Shown here: piece by piece, positions 26,946-34,908 of the stretch | Numbering within the stretch: position 1 is the first letter of the stretch | Layout: each line of letters starts with the position of its first letter | DNA from: Risungbinella massiliensis | GTDB lineage: Bacteria > Bacillota > Bacilli > Thermoactinomycetales > Thermoactinomycetaceae | DNA length: 64,000 bases | Assembly: GCF_000942395.1 (NCBI RefSeq) | Contig: NZ_LN812102.1 | Coordinates: forward strand, 868,017 to 932,016 | Reading direction: 5' to 3' | Notes under the pieces: generated by a model | The model's input: the letters and a program-made list of their open reading frames with translations, nothing else | What the model was told of the DNA's origin: nothing | Databases searched by the model: none | Made by a program: the position numbers and the translations under genes

Positions 26946-27078
26946 TTTTAGTCAACTTAATTCAGTTTCAAATTACTTCTATATTCCAAAATGTTTTCTC
27001 CTACTTGTCCCATGTTTGTATTCATATTGTTCATTTTCCCTTATCAAAATAAGAACAAAGTACTTCCCATTTTTCATA

Positions 27079-27121
27079 TAAAAAAACACCTCCGAATCCA
27101 AATCTCAATTCAGGAGGTGTT
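27079..27121 (-). terminator. Terminator after yajC
   Basis: Minus strand: ACACCTCC.GAAT / ATTC.GGAGGTGT stem followed by TTTTTTT. A near-identical hairpin occurs again at 58736-58776. Confidence 0.85.
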
Positions 27122-27147
27122 TGTTGATTCTATATGAGCGCTTTCGC

Positions 27148-27453
27148 TTACTTATCTTCTTGTTCTTGTTCTTTTTGAGTCTCTTCTTGCTCTGCGGTGG
27201 TGATTGAGTTGATTGCACTGCGTTCAAAGACAAGACGGCTGTTATCACTCACTTTTAGGGTAACACGTTCATCGGTAATATCCATTACAGTACCATGAAG
27301 ACCACCAATGGTGATAACTTTGTCCCCTTTTTTCACTTTGTTAAGCATTTGAACACGCTCTTTTTGACGCTTTTGATTTGGACGGATCAGAACGAAGTAG
27401 AATAGTAACACCATCGCTCCTAAGTAAATCCATGAAAGATAGTTAGCTGGCAT
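27148..27453 (-). CDS. yajC: Preprotein translocase subunit YajC
   Basis: 101 residues: one N-terminal membrane helix ending FVLIRPNQKRQKE, then the small soluble domain with KGDKVITIGGLHGTV, both signatures of YajC, and an acidic tail of repeated Glu/Gln. It is an accessory subunit of SecDF. It follows tgt by about 27 nt on the same strand, as in most Bacillota. Confidence 0.95.
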   Translation of the reverse strand: MPANYLSWIYLGAMVLLFYFVLIRPNQKRQKERVQMLNKVKKGDKVITIGGLHGTVMDITDERVTLKVSDNSRLVFERSAINSITTAEQEETQKEQEQEDK

Positions 27454-27480
27454 TTTAGTTCCTCCTTTTGGTATACAGCT

Positions 27481-28677
<1,197 letters not shown>

Positions 28678-28742
28678 TCATTATAGAGGTCTATTTCCCT
28701 AAGGACAAGTTTTGAAGGAAATCAGTTTCCAACAATGATAAA

Positions 28743-28763
28743 AGAGCTCCCAATTGGAGCTCT
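28743..28763 (-). terminator. Terminator after the Ro60/Rsr gene
   Basis: AGAGCTCC / GGAGCTCT stem, 5-nt loop; minus strand continues TTTTATC. Confidence 0.75.
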
Positions 28764-28772
28764 CCATAGATA

Positions 28773-30368
28773 CTATATATCATTATTTGCAATCATTTGA
28801 ATCAACCTAGGAATCGATGGATCAAATCCCCCCAAGTCATAAGATAAAGGATCATCAGGATCTACAAGAGTAATCTGATAAGGAGTCAATGTGACATAGA
28901 TCGCTTTTACATCGGGGTTAATTTTTTTACGATACTCTTGTAGTGCTTGAGAAGCATGCCGTTTTCCTGCCCATGATTCTGAATCCGTCCAGAAAACGGC
29001 AACATCTGTGTGAATTTTCTTTTGGATCATCCAATCCCAAGCAACAGAAGCATCTGTCGCTCCGAATGTATTATTCTCCACTTTGTTTAGTGCGTTACGG
29101 AAGCTATCTTTTTTTGTAATTCCTAAATCTTTAAACTCCGTAGCGAACCCACGAATCACATAATTTTTCTCTGCCTTTGCGGTAGTTAGTGCCATTGCCG
29201 TAGCAATTTCAGAACACATTAGATTCATCGGTGACACTTGCGACCAAGTCATTGATCCTGATACATCAACGGCATGGACAAACATTTTGCCTGTTGCTTC
29301 CTGTACATCAAACGCAAGTTCTACCGCATCATCCAAGATATCCACAATGCGTGGAACAGGATCCCATGTTTTTTTCGATTTTCCTAATTTACCACCAGAT
29401 TGATAAGTTTTGAGTGCTTTTAGGAGGTCGATTGGATGAATTCTCGCTTTTCGAAGGTAATCTTGATCAAGAAGTTTAGACTCGACCAGCTCCATGTTTT
29501 CGATAGCATCAGGGCGAAGGACTCCAATTTCCGTAAGAGAGGCTAGATTACGTAATAGCGCTGTGAGTGGCATTCCTTCAAATAACAATTGCCATGCTTC
29601 TTGACTCATCACGCCAACCGTTGCCATCTCATGAGTTAGTTTTCCTTCCCGTATGGCAACTTGCGTCTGCTCAGGATTTCGCTTCAACCATTCATACCAC
29701 CAGATCTGTTTCAAATCCTCTACTGGAGCATTTGCTGGCAGTTCTCCCCAACCTTTTACGATCCATTCATAAAGAGCATGATGAGCCGGAGTAGGAGGCT
29801 TTACATGGAACAGACGTAACGCATCTCTTCCAGAAAAGCCATTTCGCTGCTGGTATTTGAGGAACTGGTAAGCTAGTCCTTTCACATCTTCCCGAGTAAT
29901 CCATTTGGTACCTGCTTCTTGGATGATACGTCCAAATCCACGCATATTTTTCGTATAGGACAACCATTCATATAAATGACTTGCTGTACGAACCACCTTT
30001 GGAAAAATATCTAAGAATGCATTTTTTGCTTCTTTCTTTTCTGCCATGGATAGGAGAACCAATGCCAAAATCGGAGCAGAATTATTTATGGATCGTCCAT
30101 CCGAGGCATAAAGAATCTCTTCTGCAACTCGGAACGGATCAACTTCCACCGCTGCTTGGATGGTTTGGACAAAGTCGTCGGTCATTTCTTTTTTTCCGGT
30201 ATAGAACCCACCGTTTGCTGTCCCTGTGATGAGGCAACGCCGTACCATTTGCCACATATCCAACTCAAACATATAACCACCTGAGCGGCCTTGTACCATC
30301 TTTTTCCCCGGAATCGCTTCTGTCTGTGGAGTAGTCTTTTTGTTTTTCATATAAAATTGATAACTCAT
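28773..30368 (-). CDS. rsr: Ro60/Rsr RNA-binding protein (TROVE + vWA)
   Basis: 531 residues. The first about 350 form a TROVE (HEAT-repeat ring) domain, with the family words NGGFYTGKKE, DGRSINN and KNMRGFGR. The C-terminal von Willebrand A domain carries the MIDAS site DVSGS (about 368-372), with the Thr of FGATD and the Asp of FWTDSES. Ro60/Rsr binds Y RNAs on the outside of the ring and misfolded RNA ends in the hole, often with PNPase. ATG 30368 has GAGGTGAT 5 nt upstream; a longer frame would run back through an RNA terminator and is rejected. The upstream locus encodes its likely Y RNA partners. Confidence 0.92.
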   Translation of the reverse strand: MSYQFYMKNKKTTPQTEAIPGKKMVQGRSGGYMFELDMWQMVRRCLITGTANGGFYTGKKEMTDDFVQTIQAAVEVDPFRVAEEILYASDGRSINNSAPILALVLLSMAEKKEAKNAFLDIFPKVVRTASHLYEWLSYTKNMRGFGRIIQEAGTKWITREDVKGLAYQFLKYQQRNGFSGRDALRLFHVKPPTPAHHALYEWIVKGWGELPANAPVEDLKQIWWYEWLKRNPEQTQVAIREGKLTHEMATVGVMSQEAWQLLFEGMPLTALLRNLASLTEIGVLRPDAIENMELVESKLLDQDYLRKARIHPIDLLKALKTYQSGGKLGKSKKTWDPVPRIVDILDDAVELAFDVQEATGKMFVHAVDVSGSMTWSQVSPMNLMCSEIATAMALTTAKAEKNYVIRGFATEFKDLGITKKDSFRNALNKVENNTFGATDASVAWDWMIQKKIHTDVAVFWTDSESWAGKRHASQALQEYRKKINPDVKAIYVTLTPYQITLVDPDDPLSYDLGGFDPSIPRLIQMIANNDI

Positions 30369-30401
30369 TCTATCACCTCTTCTACCCTGAAAAGGGCAAA
30401 T

Positions 30402-30444
30402 AAAAAATCCATGATAGCGGACTAAGCAACAGCAACCATGGACT
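30402..30444 (-). terminator. Terminator of the Y-RNA locus
   Basis: Minus strand: TCCATG / CATGGA stem (30437-30442 with 30408-30413), 23-nt loop, then TTTTTT. It separates the non-coding locus from the rsr ribosome site at about 30375. Confidence 0.65.
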
Positions 30445-30459
30445 TTCGTTTGATTTGGA

Positions 30460-30596
30460 ACAGGGGGATGGAGTGAACCCCATCCATCTCTAGCTACCCC
30501 TGATATGTAGGAAGTGATAACCCTCCTCATTCGGCTCCAAGGAGCAAGTTGACTGAAAAGGGATCAGGGCTAGTATTTTCGATTAAACTACCCTGT
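30460..30596 (-). ncRNA. tRNA-like Y unit 4
   Basis: About 137 nt. Acceptor-like ACAGGG / CCCUGU, D-arm-like UAGU/ACUA, T-arm-like GAUGG / CCAUC enclosing GGUUCACU. Between them an extra long stem (CUAGC.CCUGAU with AUCAGG..GCUAG) carries the Y module: CCCUUUUCA pairs with UGAGGAGGG (9 bp), AACUUG faces CCGAA, and GCUC-CUUG-GAGC caps it. The most degenerate scaffold but the most canonical Ro-site. Confidence 0.65.
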
Positions 30597-30607
30597 ATAT
30601 TTGGAAA

Positions 30608-30725
30608 ACGGGAGGCTGGACTCGAACCAGCGGCCATAACCCAAAACGGTAATCCTCATTCTTCGGCTCTATTAGAGCAAGGGAGTGAATAAGGAACTAT
30701 GCTCTACCAACTGAGCTACTCCCGT
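30608..30725 (-). ncRNA. tRNA-like Y unit 3
   Basis: About 118 nt. The tRNA parts are textbook: acceptor ACGGGAG / CUCCCGU (7 bp), UA spacer, D-arm GCUC-AGUUGGUA-GAGC and T-arm GCUGG-UUCGAGU-CCAGC (5 bp). In place of an anticodon arm: UCCUUAUUC pairing with GAAUGAGGA (9 bp), CCCUUG opposite CCGAA, and a GCUC-UAAUA-GAGC cap. No encoded CCA. A tRNA scanner could call it a tRNA with an intron; there is no anticodon loop. Confidence 0.8.
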
Positions 30726-30732
30726 AGAAAAA

Positions 30733-30830
30733 GCGGAAGGTTGGAATCGAACCATCGATAACCCTCGTTCTTCGGCTCTTTTAGAGCAAAGTATGAAAAA
30801 GGGACGTGCTCCCAAATTGAGCCCTTCCGC
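30733..30830 (-). ncRNA. tRNA-like Y unit 2
   Basis: 98 nt. Acceptor GCGGAAGG / CCUUCCGC (8 bp perfect), D-arm GCUC-AAUUUGG-GAGC, T-arm GAUGG-UUCGAUU-CCAAC (4 of 5 pairs). The anticodon arm is replaced by CCCUUUUUC pairing with GAACGAGGG (8 of 9), CUUUG facing CCGAA, and a GCUC-UAAAA-GAGC cap. Confidence 0.75.
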
Positions 30831-30836
30831 TTAAAA

Positions 30837-30900
30837 TTGGGCAAGTTGGTGGATAAAGGGGATTGATGGAAAGTCGGTAACCCTCTATCCTTCGGTCCAA
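30837..30900 (-). ncRNA. Canonical Y RNA module (unit 1)
   Basis: 64 nt. Ends UUGG / CCAA pair; GGAUAGAGGG pairs with CCCUUUAUCC (10 bp with one G-U); between the two helices ACCGAA faces ACCAACUUG, the conserved Ro-binding internal loop. The 5' end coincides with the predicted transcription start. Confidence 0.8.
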
Positions 30901-30909
30901 TGATTCTAT

Positions 30910-30937
30910 TTTATAATATTATTCTGATAAGATGCAA
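30910..30937 (-). promoter_or_regulatory. Promoter of the Y-RNA locus
   Basis: Minus strand: -35 TTGCAT (30932-30937), 16-bp spacer, -10 TATAAA (30910-30915). The predicted start falls within a few bases of the first Y module. Confidence 0.6.
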
Positions 30938-30991
30938 TTATTTTCTAGAACGTAATTCCGCTTTAAATACGATAAAACCGATAAAATTAGT

Positions 30992-31032
30992 TTGAATTAA
31001 TCAGAACTTATGATATAGTATTTTCATACTAT
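30992..31032 (+). promoter_or_regulatory. Promoter with overlapping palindrome, small zinc-protein gene
   Basis: -35 TTGAAT (30992-30997), 16 bp, -10 TATAGT (31014-31019). A perfect palindrome ATAGTAT-TTTC-ATACTAT (31015-31032) overlaps the -10 and start region, an operator-like position. Confidence 0.6.
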
Positions 31033-31037
31033 TTACT

Positions 31038-31118
31038 GTACTACCTCTGATCAGCAGCTAACTCATAGCAATTGATCAGAGGTGGTACGGTCGTCAGTGT
31101 ACCTACCCCTCTTTTTTT
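31038..31118 (+). promoter_or_regulatory. Leader attenuator: two overlapping hairpins (plus strand)
   Basis: Hairpin A: 31038-31053 pairs with 31073-31088 (16 bp, core CTGATCA/TGATCAG, 19-nt loop). Hairpin B: 31081-31088 pairs with 31099-31107 and is followed by CCCTCTTTTTTT, a terminator. The 3' arm of A contains the 5' arm of B, so they exclude each other. The gene for the 61-residue protein starts at 31141. The same arrangement precedes the gene at 31797. Confidence 0.7.
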
Positions 31119-31140
31119 AATAACGAAGGAGGCGGTTTCG

Positions 31141-31326
31141 ATGGAGAAATCAAGACCAAGCATTCCAACATATTGCCCACTGTGCAAAAGATTCGGCAGG
31201 GGCTCAGACATACCATTAGAGGTAGTTCGGAGTACCTATGGACACCATTTCGTAAAGTTGACGTTGAAATGTTCCAATAGAGAACATGGAAAATGTAATT
31301 ACAAATGTTGCAAGCAAGTTATCTAA
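31141..31326 (+). CDS. Small zinc-ribbon-like protein
   Basis: 61 residues. YCPLC near residue 12 and a C-terminal CSNREHGKCNYKCC offer CxxC and further Cys/His ligands for one zinc. ATG has GAAGGAGG at good spacing. Unknown family; may bind nucleic acid (inference). Expression is probably gated by the promoter palindrome and the leader attenuator. Confidence 0.65.
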   Translation: MEKSRPSIPTYCPLCKRFGRGSDIPLEVVRSTYGHHFVKLTLKCSNREHGKCNYKCCKQVI

Positions 31327-31347
31327 TCTACTCCCCCATATCACTGA

Positions 31348-31378
31348 CTGGCAAGCTATTCGTAGCTTGTCTTTTTAC
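31348..31378 (+). terminator. Terminator of the zinc-ribbon gene
   Basis: CAAGCTA-TTCG-TAGCTTG stem with CTTTTT after it. Confidence 0.85.
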
Positions 31379-31395
31379 TATGGTCGATAAAATAA

Positions 31396-31426
31396 AAAGA
31401 ACGATCGCAATAGTTCTACGATCGTC
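31396..31426 (-). terminator. Terminator of the 115-residue gene
   Basis: ACGATCG / CGATCGT stem; minus strand continues TCTTTTTATTTT. A second hairpin TAGTTAACC-CTTC-GGTTAACTA (31430-31451) covers the stop codon just before it. Confidence 0.8.
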
Positions 31427-31449
31427 CTGATAGTTAACCCTTCGGTTAA

Positions 31450-31797
31450 CTACAGCAAACCAGTATTTCCAAGAACGTAAATGAAAAGCTCCGTATTCTT
31501 CGAAATTTCAGGTTTTAATAGAAATAAGTGATTCAAAAGCTTCACCAAACGTGGTTCTGCTTTTGGATCTAGAAAAGCGGTTCCTAATTTTTTCATAGAC
31601 TTTCTAACTAACAAAAGTCCATAAAAAAACTCCCCAAATGTTTGCTCATCTAATTCTGCAGCTTTTAGATGCTCTATTCCTTTATCTGGACATCCGAAGA
31701 AGTGAGTTTCAAAATCCGCTAAACAGATATTGATCTCCTTCATCGACTTTAAATAACCGTCTCCTGCTAATTCAACATACATTAAATTTCTTTTCAT
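31450..31797 (-). CDS. Hypothetical protein with attenuated leader
   Basis: 115 residues, soluble, mainly helical. ATG 31797 has AAGGATGAT upstream; a longer frame would enter the leader terminator and is rejected. I recognise no family. It converges with the zinc-ribbon gene, and both genes have matching leader elements, so the two are probably co-regulated parts of one small system. Confidence 0.6.
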   Translation of the reverse strand: MKRNLMYVELAGDGYLKSMKEINICLADFETHFFGCPDKGIEHLKAAELDEQTFGEFFYGLLLVRKSMKKLGTAFLDPKAEPRLVKLLNHLFLLKPEISKNTELFIYVLGNTGLL

Positions 31798-31830
31798 GAT
31801 GATCATCCTTCCATGATGTAATGTGGCGAT

Positions 31831-31902
31831 AAAAATCAGGAAGGATGCCACCCCTTCCTGATCAAATCATCTGCTTGGGATAACTTGATCAGAAGGGAGT
31901 GG
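31831..31902 (-). promoter_or_regulatory. Leader attenuator: two overlapping hairpins (minus strand)
   Basis: Minus strand hairpin A: 31885-31902 pairs with 31848-31865 (18 positions, one mismatch, two G-T), again with a TGATCA core and a 19-nt loop. Hairpin B: ATCAGGAAGG / CCTTCCTGAT (31853-31862 with 31835-31844) followed by TTTT, a terminator. The 3' arm of A overlaps the 5' arm of B. The coding start is 34 nt further on. Confidence 0.7.
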
Positions 31903-31936
31903 AATCATTTATATTAGCTATTTGAAGAGAAGGAAC

Positions 31937-31948
31937 ATACTTAGTATA
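31937..31948 (-). promoter_or_regulatory. -10 box and palindrome for the 115-residue gene
   Basis: Minus strand -10 TATACT (31943-31948) overlaps the palindrome ATACT-T-AGTAT (31937-31947). The half-site resembles that at 31015-31032. No convincing -35 is seen. Confidence 0.4.
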
Positions 31949-31949
31949 G

Positions 31950-32377
31950 CTCGATATCCGAAAAATAGAAATAGTATTTTTATATTTTATTTGAACATTA
32001 TAAAATATTCACCTATTATATTTCTGTATTATATAAATGTTCTAATAAGTGATTCTCAAAATTTACACACGTACATTTTCCATTAAAGATTTTATGCAGT
32101 ATGACGCTACTAATTTCAACATTAAAATACCCTAGGGTTAATTCTTAGAAATCCTTTTAGTACCAGTGGGACTACATCATGAGCCACCTAACAGATCCCT
32201 CAATATCTCTTTTATCAAGTACACCTAATCTATTGAGCAATTTCAAAATAACTCCCCACTATTATTCTTCTCGCTATATGTAATCACTTATTTTGGATAG
32301 ACAACTTTCTACTCTAGCAGAAAGTTGTCTATGGAGAAACTCGAACTATTATTTGACTAACCTCGACCGCTAGAATA
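31950..32377. other. Intergenic region without recognised gene
   Basis: AT-rich, no supported ORF. A perfect 14-bp inverted repeat ATAGACAACTTTCT / AGAAAGTTGTCTAT (32297-32332, 8-nt loop) lies 46 bp after the esterase stop codon; it lacks a T-run on either strand but may still end the esterase transcript. Confidence 0.5.
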
Positions 32378-33379
32378 CTAGAACTTTTTCGCATGTTGTT
32401 GGAAAAACTCCCAGATGATAGCGCTTGCATTTGGTCCAGTAGGATCTGTATGCGAACCAGACATGCTCCCACCTGACCATGCGTGTCCCATTCCATCTAC
32501 CATATATTTTTCCATTAGATTATTTCCTTGGTTATCCTGATACACGTATCTGGTGTAAGATCGACCACCTGGTACTGTTTTGTTTTCTATTCTCTTTGCT
32601 ATATCATCTATGTGGTTATCAGCTTCATCCAGAGCGAGATAGTTAGTTTGTGCCCATTGAGAAATGATTTGATGACCATTAATCGGATAGACTCTACTGT
32701 CAGACGTTCCATGAAATACTATGACTGGCATGATTTGTGCGTATTGTCCCATCGCATGATAGGCAAGATTTCCTTGATGAGTTGGGCTTGGTCCGCCAAA
32801 ATACAAGGCGGGATATGCATACCACGCACTTGTCGCCGCTTTGTATTCCAATCCACTACATACGCCGATGGCAGCAAATAGATCGGGATAGGTAGCTCCC
32901 ATAATCACGCTCATCGCCCCGCCAGCAGACAGTCCTGCGATATAGATTCGTTTTGGATCAACTGAGTAACTTTGTTTAATATGTTGGACTACACCAGCGA
33001 TGGAAGCGGGTTCTCCTTTTCCACGTGATTGATGACTATAGCTATACCAATGCCAGCATTTATCAAAATGGGAAGAAGGCGATTGTTGTGGGTAAGCGAC
33101 TAAGAAGTTATATTGTTCAGCCAATTGGTTCATTTGGGTACCGGCTGCAAAAATATCCGGATTTTGTTTACATCCATGTAACATCATAACAAGTGGTATT
33201 TTATTGGTGGGATCGTAACCAGTAGGAATATATAGTTTGTATACGCGACCATCATGAGAAGTTTTCATAATATAGTTATTCGTAGATAGAGGTAGGTTTT
33301 GCATTTGCACATCAGTCAGTCGTTTGAAATCATCTGCTACATTGGATCTTTTACTATTTGCCTTATTCATTTCCATCAT
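32378..33379 (-). CDS. Esterase of the PHB depolymerase / LpqC-like family
   Basis: 333 residues. The order of motifs MLHGCKQNPD (oxyanion), GLSAGGAM (nucleophile Ser), FHGTSDSRV (Asp) and DGMGHAWSGG (His) is that of the extracellular-type PHB depolymerase / feruloyl esterase family. No signal peptide is evident (N-terminus polar), so it may be intracellular or exported by another route. Either of two adjacent ATG codons (33379, 33376) may start. A 12-bp inverted repeat (about 33410-33461) lies in the leader. Confidence 0.75.
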   Translation of the reverse strand: MMEMNKANSKRSNVADDFKRLTDVQMQNLPLSTNNYIMKTSHDGRVYKLYIPTGYDPTNKIPLVMMLHGCKQNPDIFAAGTQMNQLAEQYNFLVAYPQQSPSSHFDKCWHWYSYSHQSRGKGEPASIAGVVQHIKQSYSVDPKRIYIAGLSAGGAMSVIMGATYPDLFAAIGVCSGLEYKAATSAWYAYPALYFGGPSPTHQGNLAYHAMGQYAQIMPVIVFHGTSDSRVYPINGHQIISQWAQTNYLALDEADNHIDDIAKRIENKTVPGGRSYTRYVYQDNQGNNLMEKYMVDGMGHAWSGGSMSGSHTDPTGPNASAIIWEFFQQHAKKF

Positions 33380-33566
33380 GATCCCTCTTTCTGTTGCCCG
33401 AGTTTTGTTGTGAGCAACACTACATTTCGGAAAAATCCGCTCTATAGCGTTGCTCGCAACTGGGAACAGAAGAGGATGAGTTCCTCATAAAATATAGTAC
33501 CAAAAAATGATTCTTATTAGAATTATAAATAATTTCTGTCAAAGTTATTTTTGCGTATACAAAAAA

Positions 33567-33600
33567 ACTTGACTGCTTATGTACCAATAGCAGTCAAGTC
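33567..33600 (-). terminator. Terminator of the M20 peptidase operon
   Basis: ACTTGACTGCT / AGCAGTCAAGT stem; on the minus strand followed by TTTTTTTG. Confidence 0.9.
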
Positions 33601-33615
33601 CTTTATCTTCATAAT

Positions 33616-34740
33616 CTATAATCTAGCTAATAGTTTTGCAAACAATGCTGTTCGAACTGGTAATTGGTCAATCAAAATGTGCTCATATTCAGCATGGATT
33701 CCATCTCCCATTGCTCCCAATCCATCTAGCGTTGGAACACCTAGTGCTGCGGTGAAGTTCCCATCACTTCCCCCACCAACAGATGCTTCTTCTAGAGACA
33801 GACCTAGCTCTTTTCCACATTCTTTTGCTAGATTGAACAGTTTTTCCGTTTTTTCTGTTCTTTCCATTGGTGGTCGATTGATTCCACCTTCGACTTGAAC
33901 CGTAGTTCCTTTTACATAAGATTTGGTTCCTTTGATCAGTTTTGTTATGCGCTCTCCTTCATCCATAGAAGTCATACGGGTATCTACCTGAATCTCAGCA
34001 TGATCGGCAACTACATTGGAACGACTTCCGCCTTTGGCAACACCTGCATTTACGGTTGTCCCTTTGGCATAGTCAGTTAATGAATGCAAGAAAAGAATTT
34101 GCTGAGCCATCTCTTCAACTGCACTAACTCCGTCTTCGTGATGATTGCCTGCATGCGCTGCTTTCCCTTTGATGGTGATATCGAAAAGAGCTGTTCCTTT
34201 ACGCGCTGTTTTCAGTGCACCAGTTCGTGCAACAGGCGGCTCTACAATCAGGGCTACATCACTTTTGCGAGCTTCTTCTTCAATTAGAGAACGAGAGGAT
34301 CCACTCCCGATCTCTTCATCGCTTGTACATAAAAAAACAATTTTCTTATCTAATAAAACATTTGATTCCTGACAAGCTTTAATCGCCCAAAGAGCTTGAA
34401 CAAGTCCCCCCTTCATATCCAATATCCCCGGGCCGTAAGCTTTATTTCCTTCTACTCGATAAGAGAGTCTACCTACATCCCAGACAGTATCAAAATGGGT
34501 CAGGATCAAAATTTGAGATTCTCCATCTCCAATGGTGAAACGAAGATGATTCCCCGTTGTGCTCTGAGGGATCACTTCTGCCTCTACTCCCAAATGCTTT
34601 CGAAAAAGGGCTTGAATTTCTGTACCACAACGATCGACTTCTTCCTTGACATCGGACGGAGACTCGGCTTTAACCAATTGTTCTAAATCCGTTAGAATCT
34701 TCGATTGATTTTCTTGTAAATAAACTAGTATTTTATCCAT
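33616..34740 (-). CDS. M20 family metallopeptidase (CPG2/desuccinylase-like)
   Basis: 374 residues. Zinc and catalytic motifs: LTHFDTVWD (His and Asp), GPGILDMKGG (bridging Asp), CTSDEEIGS (general base Glu pair) and a dimerisation domain in the middle, as in glutamate carboxypeptidase and ArgE-type enzymes. The context (racemase, transporter, RpiR regulator) suggests removal of an N-acyl or C-terminal amino acid group; L-desuccinylases of this family accompany N-succinylamino-acid racemases in Geobacillus. Last gene of the operon, before a strong terminator. Confidence 0.85.
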   Translation of the reverse strand: MDKILVYLQENQSKILTDLEQLVKAESPSDVKEEVDRCGTEIQALFRKHLGVEAEVIPQSTTGNHLRFTIGDGESQILILTHFDTVWDVGRLSYRVEGNKAYGPGILDMKGGLVQALWAIKACQESNVLLDKKIVFLCTSDEEIGSGSSRSLIEEEARKSDVALIVEPPVARTGALKTARKGTALFDITIKGKAAHAGNHHEDGVSAVEEMAQQILFLHSLTDYAKGTTVNAGVAKGGSRSNVVADHAEIQVDTRMTSMDEGERITKLIKGTKSYVKGTTVQVEGGINRPPMERTEKTEKLFNLAKECGKELGLSLEEASVGGGSDGNFTAALGVPTLDGLGAMGDGIHAEYEHILIDQLPVRTALFAKLLARL

Positions 34741-34804
34741 ATGAACGAAGCCTCACTATATAGTTTTTGGTAGACCAATTATCTTCCACTCTTAACAGGC
34801 AGAA

Positions 34805-34850
34805 GCCCCCCACCTCAAGATTCGGAGGAATCAAGGAAGAAACGGGGGGC
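34805..34850 (-). repeat. Intercistronic GC-clamped hairpin
   Basis: GCCCCCC (34805-34811) pairs with GGGGGGC (34844-34850); inside, GATTC/GAATC forms a second helix with a GGAG loop. Lies between the YfcC-like transporter and the peptidase gene; no T-run, so perhaps a processing or mRNA-stability element. Confidence 0.55.
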
Positions 34851-34908
34851 AACTGTTCGTAAAGGTCTGATCGGTTATTAACCATCAGTTGAGTAACATT
34901 TCATTTTA

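Larger units (their letters stand above)
30402..30903 (-). ncRNA. Y-RNA locus: one canonical Y module plus three tRNA-like Y units
   Basis: About 500 nt running from a promoter (30910-30937) to a terminator, directly upstream of rsr. Four segments share the Y-RNA Ro-binding signature: CCGAA on one strand, then a helix, then GGRTTAYC, with (A)CTT(T)G on the opposite strand. The same words occur in vertebrate Y RNAs (UCCGAAGG...ACUUGAC). The first module is in normal order; the other three lie inside tRNA-like scaffolds. It may be processed into units or act as one long RNA. Known bacterial YrlA RNAs also mimic tRNA, which supports the call. Confidence 0.85.

Noticed and set aside
30369-30530. 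N-terminal extension of the Ro60 protein to 585 residues
   Set aside because: It would be translated from the non-coding locus through its terminator, and the internal ATG at 30368 has a strong ribosome site.
30608-30725. Ordinary tRNA gene, perhaps with an intron
   Set aside because: Acceptor, D- and T-arms are tRNA-like, but no anticodon stem-loop exists; the middle is a Y-RNA module shared with three neighbours, and it lies beside a Ro60 gene.
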